From contig NZ_JBOBFV010000002.1 of NCBI RefSeq assembly GCF_050587365.1, positions 930,001 through 994,000 of the forward strand: a DNA stretch of 64,000 nucleotides. The letters run 5' to 3'. Below are positions 44,036 to 51,544 of this stretch, one piece after another; position 1 is the first letter of the stretch, and each line of letters starts with the position of its first letter. A model generated the notes under the pieces. The model was not told the origin of the DNA, ran no database searches, and was given only the letters and a program-made list of their open reading frames with translations. A program made the translations under genes and the position numbers. The stretch is from Plantibacter auratus. Lineage in GTDB: Bacteria; Actinomycetota; Actinomycetes; Actinomycetales; Microbacteriaceae.

Positions 44036-45727
44036 GTGGCTGACGATCAACGCCTGCTCGCAGGCCGATACGTCGTCGGCGACCTCATCGGTCGCGGGGG
44101 CATGTCCAACGTCTTCCGCGGCGTAGACACCAAGCTCGGTCGCACCGTCGCCATCAAGGTCCTGAAGTCGACGCTCGCCACCGACCCCGCGTTCCGGTCC
44201 CGCTTCCGTCAAGAGGCCCAGGCCGCGTCACGGATGGCCCACCCCACGATCGTCCGTGTCTACGACGCCGGCGAGGAGCGGGTCAAGGACGGCTCGGGGC
44301 ACGACCTCATCGAGCCGTTCATCGTCATGGAGTACGTCGAAGGGCGCATGCTCAAGGACCTCATCGCCGAGGGCCCTGTCGATTCCGAGGAGGCGGTGCG
44401 CATCGCGCACAGCATCCTCACCGCGCTGGAGTACTCCCACCGCGCCGGCGTCGTGCACCGCGACATCAAGCCGGGCAACGTCATGATCACCACGGCCGGC
44501 GACGTCAAGGTCACCGACTTCGGCATCGCACGCGCCGTCTCCGATTCGTCCACGACGGTCGCCCAGACGACAGCCATCCTCGGTACGGCCGCGTACTTCT
44601 CGCCCGAGCAGGCCAAGGGCGAGACGGTCGACGCCCGGACCGACCTCTACTCCACCGGCGTCGTCCTCTTCGAGATGCTGACGGGTAAAGCGCCCTTCCG
44701 CGGCGACACCGCCGTCGCCGTCGCGTACCAGCACGTGAGCGAGCGCCCGGTGAAGCCGAGCTCGATCAACCCGAAGGTGTCGCCGGCGCTCGACCAGGTC
44801 GTCCTCCGCGCCCTCGCGAAGGATCGCTTCGAGCGCTATCAGAGCGCCGTCGAGTTCCGTGAGGATCTCGACGAAGCCGGGGCCGGCCATGTTCCGGTCC
44901 GACGCGACGACCACGACTCACTGTTCGGTCCATCACCGACGGCTGCGTCCAGCACCGAGCAGGCGATCCGTCAGCTCACCTCGGACGACACCGTCACGCG
45001 TACCCAGCGCCGGCCGCCGGTCGTGTGGATCTGGGCTGCCATCGCCGGTATCGCCGTCATCCTCTTCTCCCTCGTGTTCTGGGTGGTGCAGCTGCCGCCC
45101 GCGACGAGCATCTCCACGGACTCGCGAGAGGTGCCGGATCTCGTCGACGCCACGTGGGAGAGTGCGAACAGCACGATCGAGCAGCTCGAACTCGTCCCCA
45201 CCAAGTTCGATGAAGCGAGCAGCGACTACGACGCCGGGCACGTTATCCGTACGGACCCACCCGGCGGCACCACCGTCACCAAGAACACACAGATCAAGGT
45301 CTACGTGTCGACCGGCCGTGCGCAGGTCCAGGTCCCCGACGTCGTCAACCAATCCTCCGAGGCCGCGTGGGCTGCGGTCGCCGCCGCCGGCCTCACGCAA
45401 GGCTCCGTGACCCGGGAGAACTCGCCGACCGTGCCGGCGGGTGTCGTGCTGCGGATGGATCCCGGAGCGGGTACCTCCGTCGACCAGGGGTCCACGGTGA
45501 ACCTCGTCGTCTCCAGCGGAAACGTGACGCTGACCGACGTCGTCGGGCAGCCGCTCCTCGACGCGACGAACTACCTGCAGGATGCGACGAGGCAGTTCAC
45601 CGTGCAGCCGCAGGCCGACGCGACGTGTAAGGCGGTCGCCGGCGACCCGGTTACGGCCATGTCTCCCGCACCAGGCGACATCCCCCAGAAGTCCGTCATC
45701 ACGCTCACCTACTGCACCGGTCCGTAG
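44036..45727 (+). CDS. pknB: Ser/Thr protein kinase PknB with three PASTA domains
   Basis: A 563-residue receptor kinase sensing peptidoglycan fragments or lipid II. Kinase domain: GRGGMSNVF, Lys41 (VAIKVLK), VVHRDIKPGN, DFGIARA, activation loop with DSSTTVAQT. Membrane helix about 335-357. Three exterior PASTA repeats begin near VPDLVDATW, VPDVVNQSS and LTDVVGQPL; the last carries two Cys. GTG start with AGGGGTGG upstream. Confidence 0.95.
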   Translation: MADDQRLLAGRYVVGDLIGRGGMSNVFRGVDTKLGRTVAIKVLKSTLATDPAFRSRFRQEAQAASRMAHPTIVRVYDAGEERVKDGSGHDLIEPFIVMEYVEGRMLKDLIAEGPVDSEEAVRIAHSILTALEYSHRAGVVHRDIKPGNVMITTAGDVKVTDFGIARAVSDSSTTVAQTTAILGTAAYFSPEQAKGETVDARTDLYSTGVVLFEMLTGKAPFRGDTAVAVAYQHVSERPVKPSSINPKVSPALDQVVLRALAKDRFERYQSAVEFREDLDEAGAGHVPVRRDDHDSLFGPSPTAASSTEQAIRQLTSDDTVTRTQRRPPVVWIWAAIAGIAVILFSLVFWVVQLPPATSISTDSREVPDLVDATWESANSTIEQLELVPTKFDEASSDYDAGHVIRTDPPGGTTVTKNTQIKVYVSTGRAQVQVPDVVNQSSEAAWAAVAAAGLTQGSVTRENSPTVPAGVVLRMDPGAGTSVDQGSTVNLVVSSGNVTLTDVVGQPLLDATNYLQDATRQFTVQPQADATCKAVAGDPVTAMSPAPGDIPQKSVITLTYCTGP

Positions 45728-45738
45728 GCTGCGCTGGT

Positions 45739-45820
45739 TCCTAAGCCTGTCGAAGGACGGTCCCTGCGCAAGCTCTCCGGTCCCTGAACAGGCTCTCCGG
45801 TCCCTGAGCCTGTCGAAGGG
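45739..45820. repeat. Intergenic short-repeat cluster behind pknB
   Basis: Copies of a 19-bp repeat: TCCTAAGCCTGTCGAAGGA (45739-45757) and CCCTGAGCCTGTCGAAGGG (45802-45820), with degenerate pieces between (CTCTCCGGTCCCTGA twice). The ends pair with each other in every copy. It lies between the convergent pknB and amidotransferase genes and may also act as a terminator. Confidence 0.75.
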
Positions 45821-45821
45821 C

Positions 45822-46457
45822 CTACCGGGTCATGAGTGGGCTGAGGCCTCGTGCCCGCTGATGCGCTCCGGTGAGCCCGGTCGTCTCGAGCCAGTTCGCC
45901 AGGAGCTGGTAGCCGCCCTCGGAGAGCACGGACTCCGGATGGAACTGCACCCCATGGACCGGGGCGTCGCGGTGGCGGAGCCCCATGATCACGCCGCCGG
46001 TCGTGCGGCTCGTCACGACGAGCTCCTCGGGCACGGTGACGTCGACGACCGCGAGCGAGTGATACCGGGTGGCGTTGAACTGCTGCGGGATTCCGCGGTA
46101 GAGGGCACTGCCGTCGTGTTCCACGAGCGAACTCTGTCCGTGCATCAGCTCGTCGGCGGTGTGCACGGTCGCTCCGAACGCCTCGGCGATCGCCTGGTGG
46201 CCGAGGCACACTCCGAGGAGTGGCGTCCCGGTTCGGTACGCCGCGCGCACGGAGGCCAGCGAGATCCCGGCGTCAGCGGGCCGACCGGGTCCGGGTGAGA
46301 CGAGTACGCCGTCGAACCCGAGGATCCGCTGCTCGAGGTCGTCGAGCGCGATGCCGTCGTTCTGCACGACGACGGTCTCTGCACCCAGTTGTTCGACGTA
46401 CCCGTTCAGCGTGTAGACGAAGCTGTCGTAGTTGTCGATGACCAGGACGCGGGTCAT
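45822..46457 (-). CDS. pabA: Class I glutamine amidotransferase (TrpG/PabA)
   Basis: A 211-residue glutaminase subunit: IDNYDSFVYTL at the N-terminus, nucleophile Cys in LLGVCLGHQAIAE, and the His/Glu pair in HGVQFHPESV. It delivers ammonia to aminodeoxychorismate or anthranilate synthase; no partner is nearby, and an isolated gene next to pknB/crgA is the usual actinobacterial pattern. Start at ATG 46457, overlapping the stop of a small membrane-protein gene. Confidence 0.92.
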   Translation of the reverse strand: MTRVLVIDNYDSFVYTLNGYVEQLGAETVVVQNDGIALDDLEQRILGFDGVLVSPGPGRPADAGISLASVRAAYRTGTPLLGVCLGHQAIAEAFGATVHTADELMHGQSSLVEHDGSALYRGIPQQFNATRYHSLAVVDVTVPEELVVTSRTTGGVIMGLRHRDAPVHGVQFHPESVLSEGGYQLLANWLETTGLTGAHQRARGLSPLMTR

Positions 46458-46615
46458 TCGTTTCCGACGGTCACATTCTGATCGACGATGAACGAGTCCA
46501 CGTAGGGGAACACCCAGGTGAAGAGTGCGGCAACGACCGCGACGAACAGGACGACGAGGATGATGATCCTCAGCCACACGGGTCCGGGCAGGACCCTCCA
46601 GAGTGCGCCGTACAT
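46454..46615 (-). CDS. Small single-helix membrane protein, 53 aa
   Basis: A short gene wedged exactly between the sortase and amidotransferase genes: its ATG is 2 nt after the sortase stop and its stop overlaps the next start (ATGA). The product begins MYGALWRVLPGPVWLR, has one hydrophobic helix (about residues 16-37) and an acidic tail ending VTVGNE. Perfect packing of both ends argues for a translated gene. Unknown function; it may assist the sortase at the membrane. Confidence 0.8.
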   Translation of the reverse strand: MYGALWRVLPGPVWLRIIILVVLFVAVVAALFTWVFPYVDSFIVDQNVTVGNE

Positions 46616-46617
46616 CG

Positions 46618-47424
46618 TCAGCCTCCAGCGGCCGCGACGGACGCGGCGATCTCGGCGGGCGGCCCGGCGGACAGCGGCTGCCAGGACTCGTACACCGCGT
46701 AAGCGATACTGCGTTCCGCCGTCGAATAGAGCGGGTTGCAGGTGGTCAGGGTGAGGATGCGCTGCGTCGGTGCGACACCGTCGACCTGGGGGACGGGGTT
46801 GAGGACGTCCACCTGGGTGGGCAACACGTAGGTGATGTTCCGGAACACGTAGGTGTAGTAGCCGTCGGCCGTCTGGACGTAGACCTTGTCGCCGATCTGC
46901 AGGTCGCTGATCAGGGTCATCGCACCGCCGTAAGCCTTGCGGTGACCGGCGACGACGAAGTTGCCGACCTCTCCGGGCATCTGGGTGCTCGGATAGTGAC
47001 CGACACCGAGGTCGAAGCTGTTGAGGACGGTCGCGGTGTCGACACCCTCGGCGACGACGCGGCGGTAGTCGGCGCCGTATCGCGGCACGTAGAGCACCGC
47101 GAACGGGTCGCCCGGCGCGGGGCGGGCGGTGACGGGCGGCTCACCGTAGTTCGGCGCGCCGGTCGCATCCACGGTCGGTTCGGGCGCAGGAGCGGTCTCG
47201 GCGTTCTTGATCCACTCCTGCGACTGGCTCGACGCGGCGTTCGCCTGGCTGCCGGCCATGATCATGTCGTTCCACCAGAGCTGCCAGGCGAGGAACAGCA
47301 GGACCACCATGCCTGCGGTGATGAGCAGCTCGCCGGCCACCCCGAAGACGCTGATGCGGTGCTTCGACGGCGCTCTGCGCTCAGCGGCGCGTGCGCTCGC
47401 TCGCGAAGGTAGGTCGTCGGTCAC
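46618..47424 (-). CDS. Class E sortase
   Basis: A 268-residue membrane transpeptidase that attaches sorted proteins to the cell wall. One N-terminal helix (about residues 30-50), a linker, then the sortase barrel with His in VVAGHRKAYGG and the active Cys in RILTLTTCNP, followed by the Arg-containing AERSIAYAV. This sits at the conserved actinobacterial place between crgA and pknB/pabA. GTG start. Confidence 0.93.
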   Translation of the reverse strand: MTDDLPSRASARAAERRAPSKHRISVFGVAGELLITAGMVVLLFLAWQLWWNDMIMAGSQANAASSQSQEWIKNAETAPAPEPTVDATGAPNYGEPPVTARPAPGDPFAVLYVPRYGADYRRVVAEGVDTATVLNSFDLGVGHYPSTQMPGEVGNFVVAGHRKAYGGAMTLISDLQIGDKVYVQTADGYYTYVFRNITYVLPTQVDVLNPVPQVDGVAPTQRILTLTTCNPLYSTAERSIAYAVYESWQPLSAGPPAEIAASVAAAGG

Positions 47425-47502
47425 GCATGGATTCTACCGAGAAGAACTCGGGATCGGCTGATCCCCAAGGCACCGATTGGGGTGAACAGGTAGAATGTCG
47501 GC

Positions 47503-47748
47503 ATGGCACGCACGAAGTCACGAAGCAAACCGTCCCGCGAACCCGAGCAGACGAGCGGCGAACCCGCACCGAACGCGGTCTGGTTCAAGCCGGTCATGTT
47601 CGGCTTCATGCTCCTCGGCCTCGCCTGGATCGTCGTCTACTACCTGAGCGGCACGCTGCTCCCGATCCAGTCACTCGGGCCGTGGAACATCCTCGTCGGC
47701 TTCGGCATCGCCTTCATCGGCTTCCTCATGACCACCAGGTGGCGCTAG
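47503..47748 (+). CDS. crgA: Cell division protein CrgA
   Basis: An 81-residue protein with a charged, Pro-rich N-terminus and two membrane helices (about 29-50 and 58-78) carrying WFKPVMFGFMLLG and LGPWNILVGFG. CrgA coordinates FtsZ-ring and wall synthesis. TAGAAT (47491-47496) stands 6 nt before the ATG, suggesting a leaderless mRNA. Divergent from the sortase operon. Confidence 0.95.
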   Translation: MARTKSRSKPSREPEQTSGEPAPNAVWFKPVMFGFMLLGLAWIVVYYLSGTLLPIQSLGPWNILVGFGIAFIGFLMTTRWR

Positions 47749-47831
47749 CCTCCCTCACTTCACGTCGTGCACAGCGGGTCGTCCTCTCGGACGGCCCGCT
47801 GTTTCGTGTACCGGGCATCCGTTGTAGCGAG

Positions 47832-47958
47832 TTCTCCACAGGAATGTGGAGAACTTCCGAGTTATCCACATGTCCGTGTGGAGAACCGCCGGGAGTCCCG
47901 GAAACACGGGGAACCACACCGGTGTAATTATCCCCAGTGTTCATAACTCTGTGGATAA
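47832..47958. other. Cluster of DnaA-box-like sites outside the origin
   Basis: In 127 nt of non-coding DNA there are two perfect 9-mer DnaA boxes, TTATCCACA (47862-47870) and TGTGGATAA (47950-47958), and four one-mismatch relatives: TTCTCCACA (47832), TGTGGAGAA (47845), TGTGGAGAA (47877) and TTATCCCCA (47928). The region is more AT-rich than its surroundings. The canonical origin is 13-14 kb to the right. A DnaA-titration site or an origin duplicate are possible roles. Confidence 0.6.
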
Positions 47959-48025
47959 CTCCGTCAACCTTCAAGGTCTGCTGCATGGTTGCGGCGCACG
48001 ACCGACCGCACCAGTGATCGACGCG

Positions 48026-48227
48026 GGTCACCGGGCAGTGCCCGGTCACCGAGCCGCACCCGGCCACCGAGCCGAACTCGGTCACCGAGCCACACCCGGT
48101 CACCGAGCCGAACCCGGTCACCGAGCCGAACCCGGCCACCGAGCCACACTCGGTCACCGAGCCGAACCCGGTCACGGGTCCGAGCCCGGTCACTGAGCCA
48201 CACCCGGTCACTGAGCCTGTCGAAGTG
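48026..48227. repeat. 18-bp minisatellite
   Basis: Ten tandem units in perfect 18-bp register from 48026 to 48205, consensus GGTCACCGAGCCGAACCC with point changes only. An eleventh unit merges into CACTGAGCCTGTCGAAGTG (48209-48227), the dispersed repeat seen behind pknB and between gyrA and gyrB. Both strands are open in frame because the unit is six codons, but no start or ribosome site supports translation. Confidence 0.9.
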
Positions 48228-48236
48228 CAGTCCCGC

Positions 48237-49073
48237 TCAGAGCAGCGCGGGCAGCAGGCTGGCGCCCACGAGGACGACGCTCACGGCGCCGATCAGGACT
48301 GCCTGGAGTGGCTGCTGAGTGCGCTTGCGGGTGTTGACGAGGATGAGGCCGATGAGGGCGCCGCCGATGAGACCGCCCAGGTGGGCCTGCCAGGCGATGT
48401 TCACGCCGGGGATGAAGCCGATGACGAGGTTGATGCCCAGGAGCACCAGCAGCCCGCGGGTGTCGGCACCCATGCGTCGCTGGATGACGAGGAACGCCCC
48501 GAGGAGACCGAAGATCGCGCCCGAGGCGCCGACGACGGCCGTCCTCGGGTCCGCGAGGAACAGGACACCGACCGAACCGGCGAACCCGGCGACCAGGTAG
48601 AGCGCGAGGAACCGCCAGTGCCCGAGCATCGTCTCGAGGATCCGGCCGAAGATCCAGAGCGTGTACATGTTCAGCAGGATGTGGAAGATGAAGCCCTGCG
48701 AGTGCACGAACACGGCGGTCAGCATCCGCCAGGGCTGGAGGGCGCCGTACGACGGATCGGAGTACACGCCGGCGTACAGGAGCGCGTTCGTGACGCCGAG
48801 CCCGGGGATCCACTGCAACAGGAACACGAACGCCGTCACGGCGATGATCGCGTAGGTGACGATGGGGGAGGAGTTGCTGATCCTCGCGCCGAGACGGTTG
48901 CGAGGGGCGCTCTGTCGTTGCGCCTTCATGTCCTCCGGACAGATGAAACCGACTGCCCCGGGCGTCTGGCACTCTCCACAGATGGTCCGACCGCAACGCT
49001 GGCAGAGCACGAAGCTCTGTCGGTCGGGGTGGCGATAGCAGAAGTTGGCCGACGGATCCCGGGGCAGGGTCAC
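48237..49073 (-). CDS. Rhomboid family intramembrane serine protease
   Basis: A 278-residue protein. The N-terminal about 50 residues form a small zinc finger (CYRHPDR, CQRC, CGEC, with more Cys/His), then six helices with the catalytic Ser in GASGAIFG and His in AHLGG, and a WRMLTAVFVHS/HILLNMYTLW loop. Cleaves membrane proteins in the bilayer. Standard neighbour of the cyclophilin gene in this family. Confidence 0.94.
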   Translation of the reverse strand: MTLPRDPSANFCYRHPDRQSFVLCQRCGRTICGECQTPGAVGFICPEDMKAQRQSAPRNRLGARISNSSPIVTYAIIAVTAFVFLLQWIPGLGVTNALLYAGVYSDPSYGALQPWRMLTAVFVHSQGFIFHILLNMYTLWIFGRILETMLGHWRFLALYLVAGFAGSVGVLFLADPRTAVVGASGAIFGLLGAFLVIQRRMGADTRGLLVLLGINLVIGFIPGVNIAWQAHLGGLIGGALIGLILVNTRKRTQQPLQAVLIGAVSVVLVGASLLPALL

Positions 49074-49094
49074 GGTCTGTCCTCCGAGCGGGGT

Positions 49095-49652
49095 CTAGGC
49101 CTCGGAGATGGTGACGCTCTCGAGGACGACGGGCTCGATCGGCTTGTCGCCGGCACCGGTCGGGACGGCCTGGATGGCGTCGACGACCGCGCGGGACTCG
49201 GCGTCGGCGACCTCACCGAAGATGGTGTGCTTGCCCTGGAGCCACTGCGTGGGAACGGTCGTGATGAAGAACTGCGAACCGTTCGTGCCCTCGACGGCGC
49301 CCGTGATGGCGTTGCGGCGCTTGCCGGCGTTCGCCATGGCGAGGATGTAGGGCTCGTCGAAGTTGAGCTCCGGGTGGATCTCGTCGTCGAAGTTGTAGCC
49401 CGGGCCACCGGTGCCGGTTCCGAGCGGGTCACCGCCCTGGATCATGAACGCGGGGATGATGCGGTGGAAGATCAGGTCGCTGTACAGCGCGTCGTTCCGG
49501 GTCTGGCCCGTCTTCGAATCCGTCCACTCGCGCCCGCCGGTCGCCAGGTCGGTGAAGTTCTTGACCGTCTTGGGTGCGTGGTCCCCGAAGAGGTTGACCT
49601 TGATCTCACCGTGGTTGGTGTGCAACGTGGCGACTGCGGTGTGCTTTGACAT
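49095..49652 (-). CDS. ppiA: Peptidyl-prolyl cis-trans isomerase, cyclophilin type
   Basis: A 185-residue cytoplasmic cyclophilin. Active-site motifs: FHRIIPAFMIQGGDP, GSQFFITT and the WLQGKHTIFGEV stretch (Trp of the cyclosporin site). Helps proline isomerisation during folding. GGGAG lies directly before the ATG; 21 nt separate it from the rhomboid gene. Confidence 0.95.
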   Translation of the reverse strand: MSKHTAVATLHTNHGEIKVNLFGDHAPKTVKNFTDLATGGREWTDSKTGQTRNDALYSDLIFHRIIPAFMIQGGDPLGTGTGGPGYNFDDEIHPELNFDEPYILAMANAGKRRNAITGAVEGTNGSQFFITTVPTQWLQGKHTIFGEVADAESRAVVDAIQAVPTGAGDKPIEPVVLESVTISEA

Positions 49653-49756
49653 ACTCCCAATTCTTGCACAAGGGTTCGGGACTCTCGGATGGTATCCAGG
49701 GGTCTAAGTGGCAAGATGGAGGTTACGTTGTTGCCGCGATCATTGGAGATGACCAC

Positions 49757-50281
49757 ATGAGCCTGTCACGCAAGCGCCGGAAAGAGCTCAAGAAGCTCAA
49801 GGGTTCCGCTGCCGACCTCTGGGACTCCCAGCAGGATGTCCTGAACCACGCCAACGAAGTCGCTCGTGAGGTGAGCCGTCAGCTCGGGAACTTCTCGAAG
49901 GAGCAGGTGGTCCCCGTCGTGCGCGACACCTACGAGCACCGCGTCGTCCCCACGGTCGACCGGGGGATCAAGGTCTCCCGCAACGCCGTCGACGGCGTGC
50001 GCAAGGGCATCTCGGATGGCGTCGTCCCCGCTGTCGGTGGCGTCGTCGGTACGGTGCTGAGCATCGGCGACATCGCCAAGGACACCCGCGTGCAGGCGGC
50101 TCTCCGTCGCCTCCACGTGCCCGAGCAGGTGCTGCCCGCCAAGAAGGGCGCGAGCGCCGGTACCGTCATCGCGATCGGCCTCGGCGTCCTCGCCGCTGCC
50201 GGTGTCGCCTACGCCGTCTGGCAGACGTTCCGCGCAGACGACGAGCTGTGGGTCTCCGACGAGGAGCCTGCCGCTTCCTGA
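49757..50281 (+). CDS. Hypothetical membrane-anchored protein
   Basis: A 174-residue protein with a very basic N-terminus (RKRRKELKKLKG), a long helical amphipathic region (DVLNHANEVAREVSRQLG) and one C-terminal membrane helix (about residues 137-157) before a short acidic tail. Similar proteins lie between ppiA and the tRNA-Ile/Ala region in related genomes; function not known. ATG preceded by GGAG. Confidence 0.8.
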   Translation: MSLSRKRRKELKKLKGSAADLWDSQQDVLNHANEVAREVSRQLGNFSKEQVVPVVRDTYEHRVVPTVDRGIKVSRNAVDGVRKGISDGVVPAVGGVVGTVLSIGDIAKDTRVQAALRRLHVPEQVLPAKKGASAGTVIAIGLGVLAAAGVAYAVWQTFRADDELWVSDEEPAAS

Positions 50282-50300
50282 TCACGCTTCGCACGACGCA

Positions 50301-50330
50301 GCCCCTCGCCGGTTCCGACCGGGGAGGGGC
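50301..50330. terminator. Terminator between convergent genes
   Basis: GCCCCT...AGGGGC with an inner CCGG/CCGG stem, 20 nt behind the hypothetical gene and convergent with the NUDIX gene. Confidence 0.7.
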
Positions 50331-50351
50331 TTCGTGTTGTGACGGCTGTGC

Positions 50352-50774
50352 TCAAATGAGGCCGGCGAAGCGTCGTCCGACGTCGACGAGGCTGACGCGG
50401 TCGAGTGAGCCGACCTCCTCGAGCGGGTACCACGCGGCGTAGTCGGTGCTGCCGTCGGCCTCGTAGGTCAACGTGCCGCCGGTGAGGTGCGCCCGGTAGA
50501 CGATGCGCAGCGTGTGGAGCGGCCCGGTGGCGGTCGTGTTGAGGCGACGCTCCACCGGAACGACCTGCGAGTCGACGCCGATCAAGTCGTCGAGCTCGGC
50601 GTGGTAGCCGGTCTCCTCGAACACCTCGCGGACGGCCGCGTCGGCCGGGTCCTCACCGGGGTCGATCCCGCCGCCGGGGAGCGTCCATCCGCTGTGTCCG
50701 CTCTCGTTCCAGTGGGAGAGGAGCATGCCCCGTTCGTCGACGATGACGGCATATGCAGCGACGCGGATATCCAT
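50352..50774 (-). CDS. NUDIX hydrolase
   Basis: A 140-residue pyrophosphohydrolase with a full Nudix box (G-x5-E-x7-REVFEETG, starting at GGGIDPGEDPAD). The substrate, probably a nucleoside diphosphate derivative, cannot be told. Single gene, ATG start near the tRNA-Ala terminator. Confidence 0.92.
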   Translation of the reverse strand: MDIRVAAYAVIVDERGMLLSHWNESGHSGWTLPGGGIDPGEDPADAAVREVFEETGYHAELDDLIGVDSQVVPVERRLNTTATGPLHTLRIVYRAHLTGGTLTYEADGSTDYAAWYPLEEVGSLDRVSLVDVGRRFAGLI

Positions 50775-50810
50775 GCCGTCAGCCTAACCGCCGGGCCCGC
50801 GACAACGGAG

Positions 50811-50838
50811 AACGCCCCCGGCGTCTGCCGAGGGCGTT
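50811..50838 (-). terminator. Terminator of tRNA-Ala
   Basis: AACGCCC (50811-50817) pairs with GGGCGTT (50832-50838) and an inner CCGGC/GCCGA stem, 10 nt past the tRNA 3' end on the minus strand. Confidence 0.7.
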
Positions 50839-50847
50839 TCTGGACTG

Positions 50848-50920
50848 TGGAGCCTGGGAGAATCGAACTCCCGACATCCTGCTTGCAAAGCAGGCGCTCT
50901 ACCAACTGAGCTAAGGCCCC
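50848..50920 (-). tRNA. tRNA-Ala (anticodon TGC)
   Basis: A 73-nt cloverleaf: acceptor GGGGCCT/AGGCTCC, anticodon loop TTTGCAA giving TGC, T loop TTCGATT, discriminator A; CCA not encoded. Confidence 0.95.
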
Positions 50921-50975
50921 GGATGGAACAGATCCGGAGATCCGATCCAATCGGCGTGTTGCTGGTCGTGCAGGG

Positions 50976-51049
50976 TGGGGCTACCAGGACTTGAACCTGG
51001 GACCTCTTCGTTATCAGCGAAGCGCTCTAACCGCCTGAGCTATAGCCCC
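50976..51049 (-). tRNA. tRNA-Ile (anticodon GAT)
   Basis: A 74-nt cloverleaf: acceptor GGGGCTA/TAGCCCC, anticodon loop CTGATAA giving GAT, T loop TTCAAGT, discriminator A. Together with tRNA-Ala it follows gyrB-gyrA-DUF3566 in the same direction, the common actinobacterial order. Confidence 0.95.
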
Positions 51050-51136
51050 GTTTTGAACCTTGTTGAGACTACCCGATTCCCGCCGCAACTCATAATCGAG
51101 CGGCGCCGCACGGGGCGGCGCCGACCCGACGGAGCG

Positions 51137-51544
51137 TCAGTTGTTGGTGAACCCGACGAGGAGGCCACCCGTGATCTTCACGCTGAGGTTGTAGAGCCCC
51201 GCGAGGAGCGCTCCCATCAGCGTGATGACGATGAGGTTGAGCAGCGCCACGATGCCGGCGAAGGCCATGACCTGCGGCAGGTTGACGTACTGCAGGATGT
51301 TGTTCCCCGGTCCGGCGATGTCGGTGAACAGGCCACCGACCTTCGTGAAGACACCGGTGGTGTTGAGCACCGTGTAGACGAGGAAGAAGAACACCACGAT
51401 GACCACGGCGACCGCGATCGCCGCCAGGAACGACAGCTTCACCGCCGACCAGAAGTCGATGTACACCAGCTTCAGGCGCACCTGCTTGGTGCTGGTGCGT
51501 TTGGTCGACTTCTTGGCCAACTTCTCTGCGACGCTACTGCTCAT
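51137..51544 (-). CDS. DUF3566 membrane protein
   Basis: A 135-residue protein with a basic N-terminus and two membrane helices (about 35-60 and 93-120). DUF3566 genes follow gyrA in nearly all actinobacteria; in mycobacteria the relative (CwsA) aids cell-wall growth. Its ATG lies inside the gyrA end (11-nt overlap). Confidence 0.92.
   Translation of the reverse strand: MSSSVAEKLAKKSTKRTSTKQVRLKLVYIDFWSAVKLSFLAAIAVAVVIVVFFFLVYTVLNTTGVFTKVGGLFTDIAGPGNNILQYVNLPQVMAFAGIVALLNLIVITLMGALLAGLYNLSVKITGGLLVGFTNN

Noticed and set aside
45822..46209. Alternative minus-strand frame over the amidotransferase gene
   Set aside because: Arg/Pro-rich shadow frame; the amidotransferase frame carries all catalytic motifs.
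47846..48196. Protein-coding ORF over the minisatellite (GHRAEP repeats)
   Set aside because: Open only because the repeat is six codons long; no ribosome site, and both strands are open equally.
48026..48227. CRISPR array
   Set aside because: The units are directly tandem with an 18-bp period and no spacers; no cas genes are in the window.
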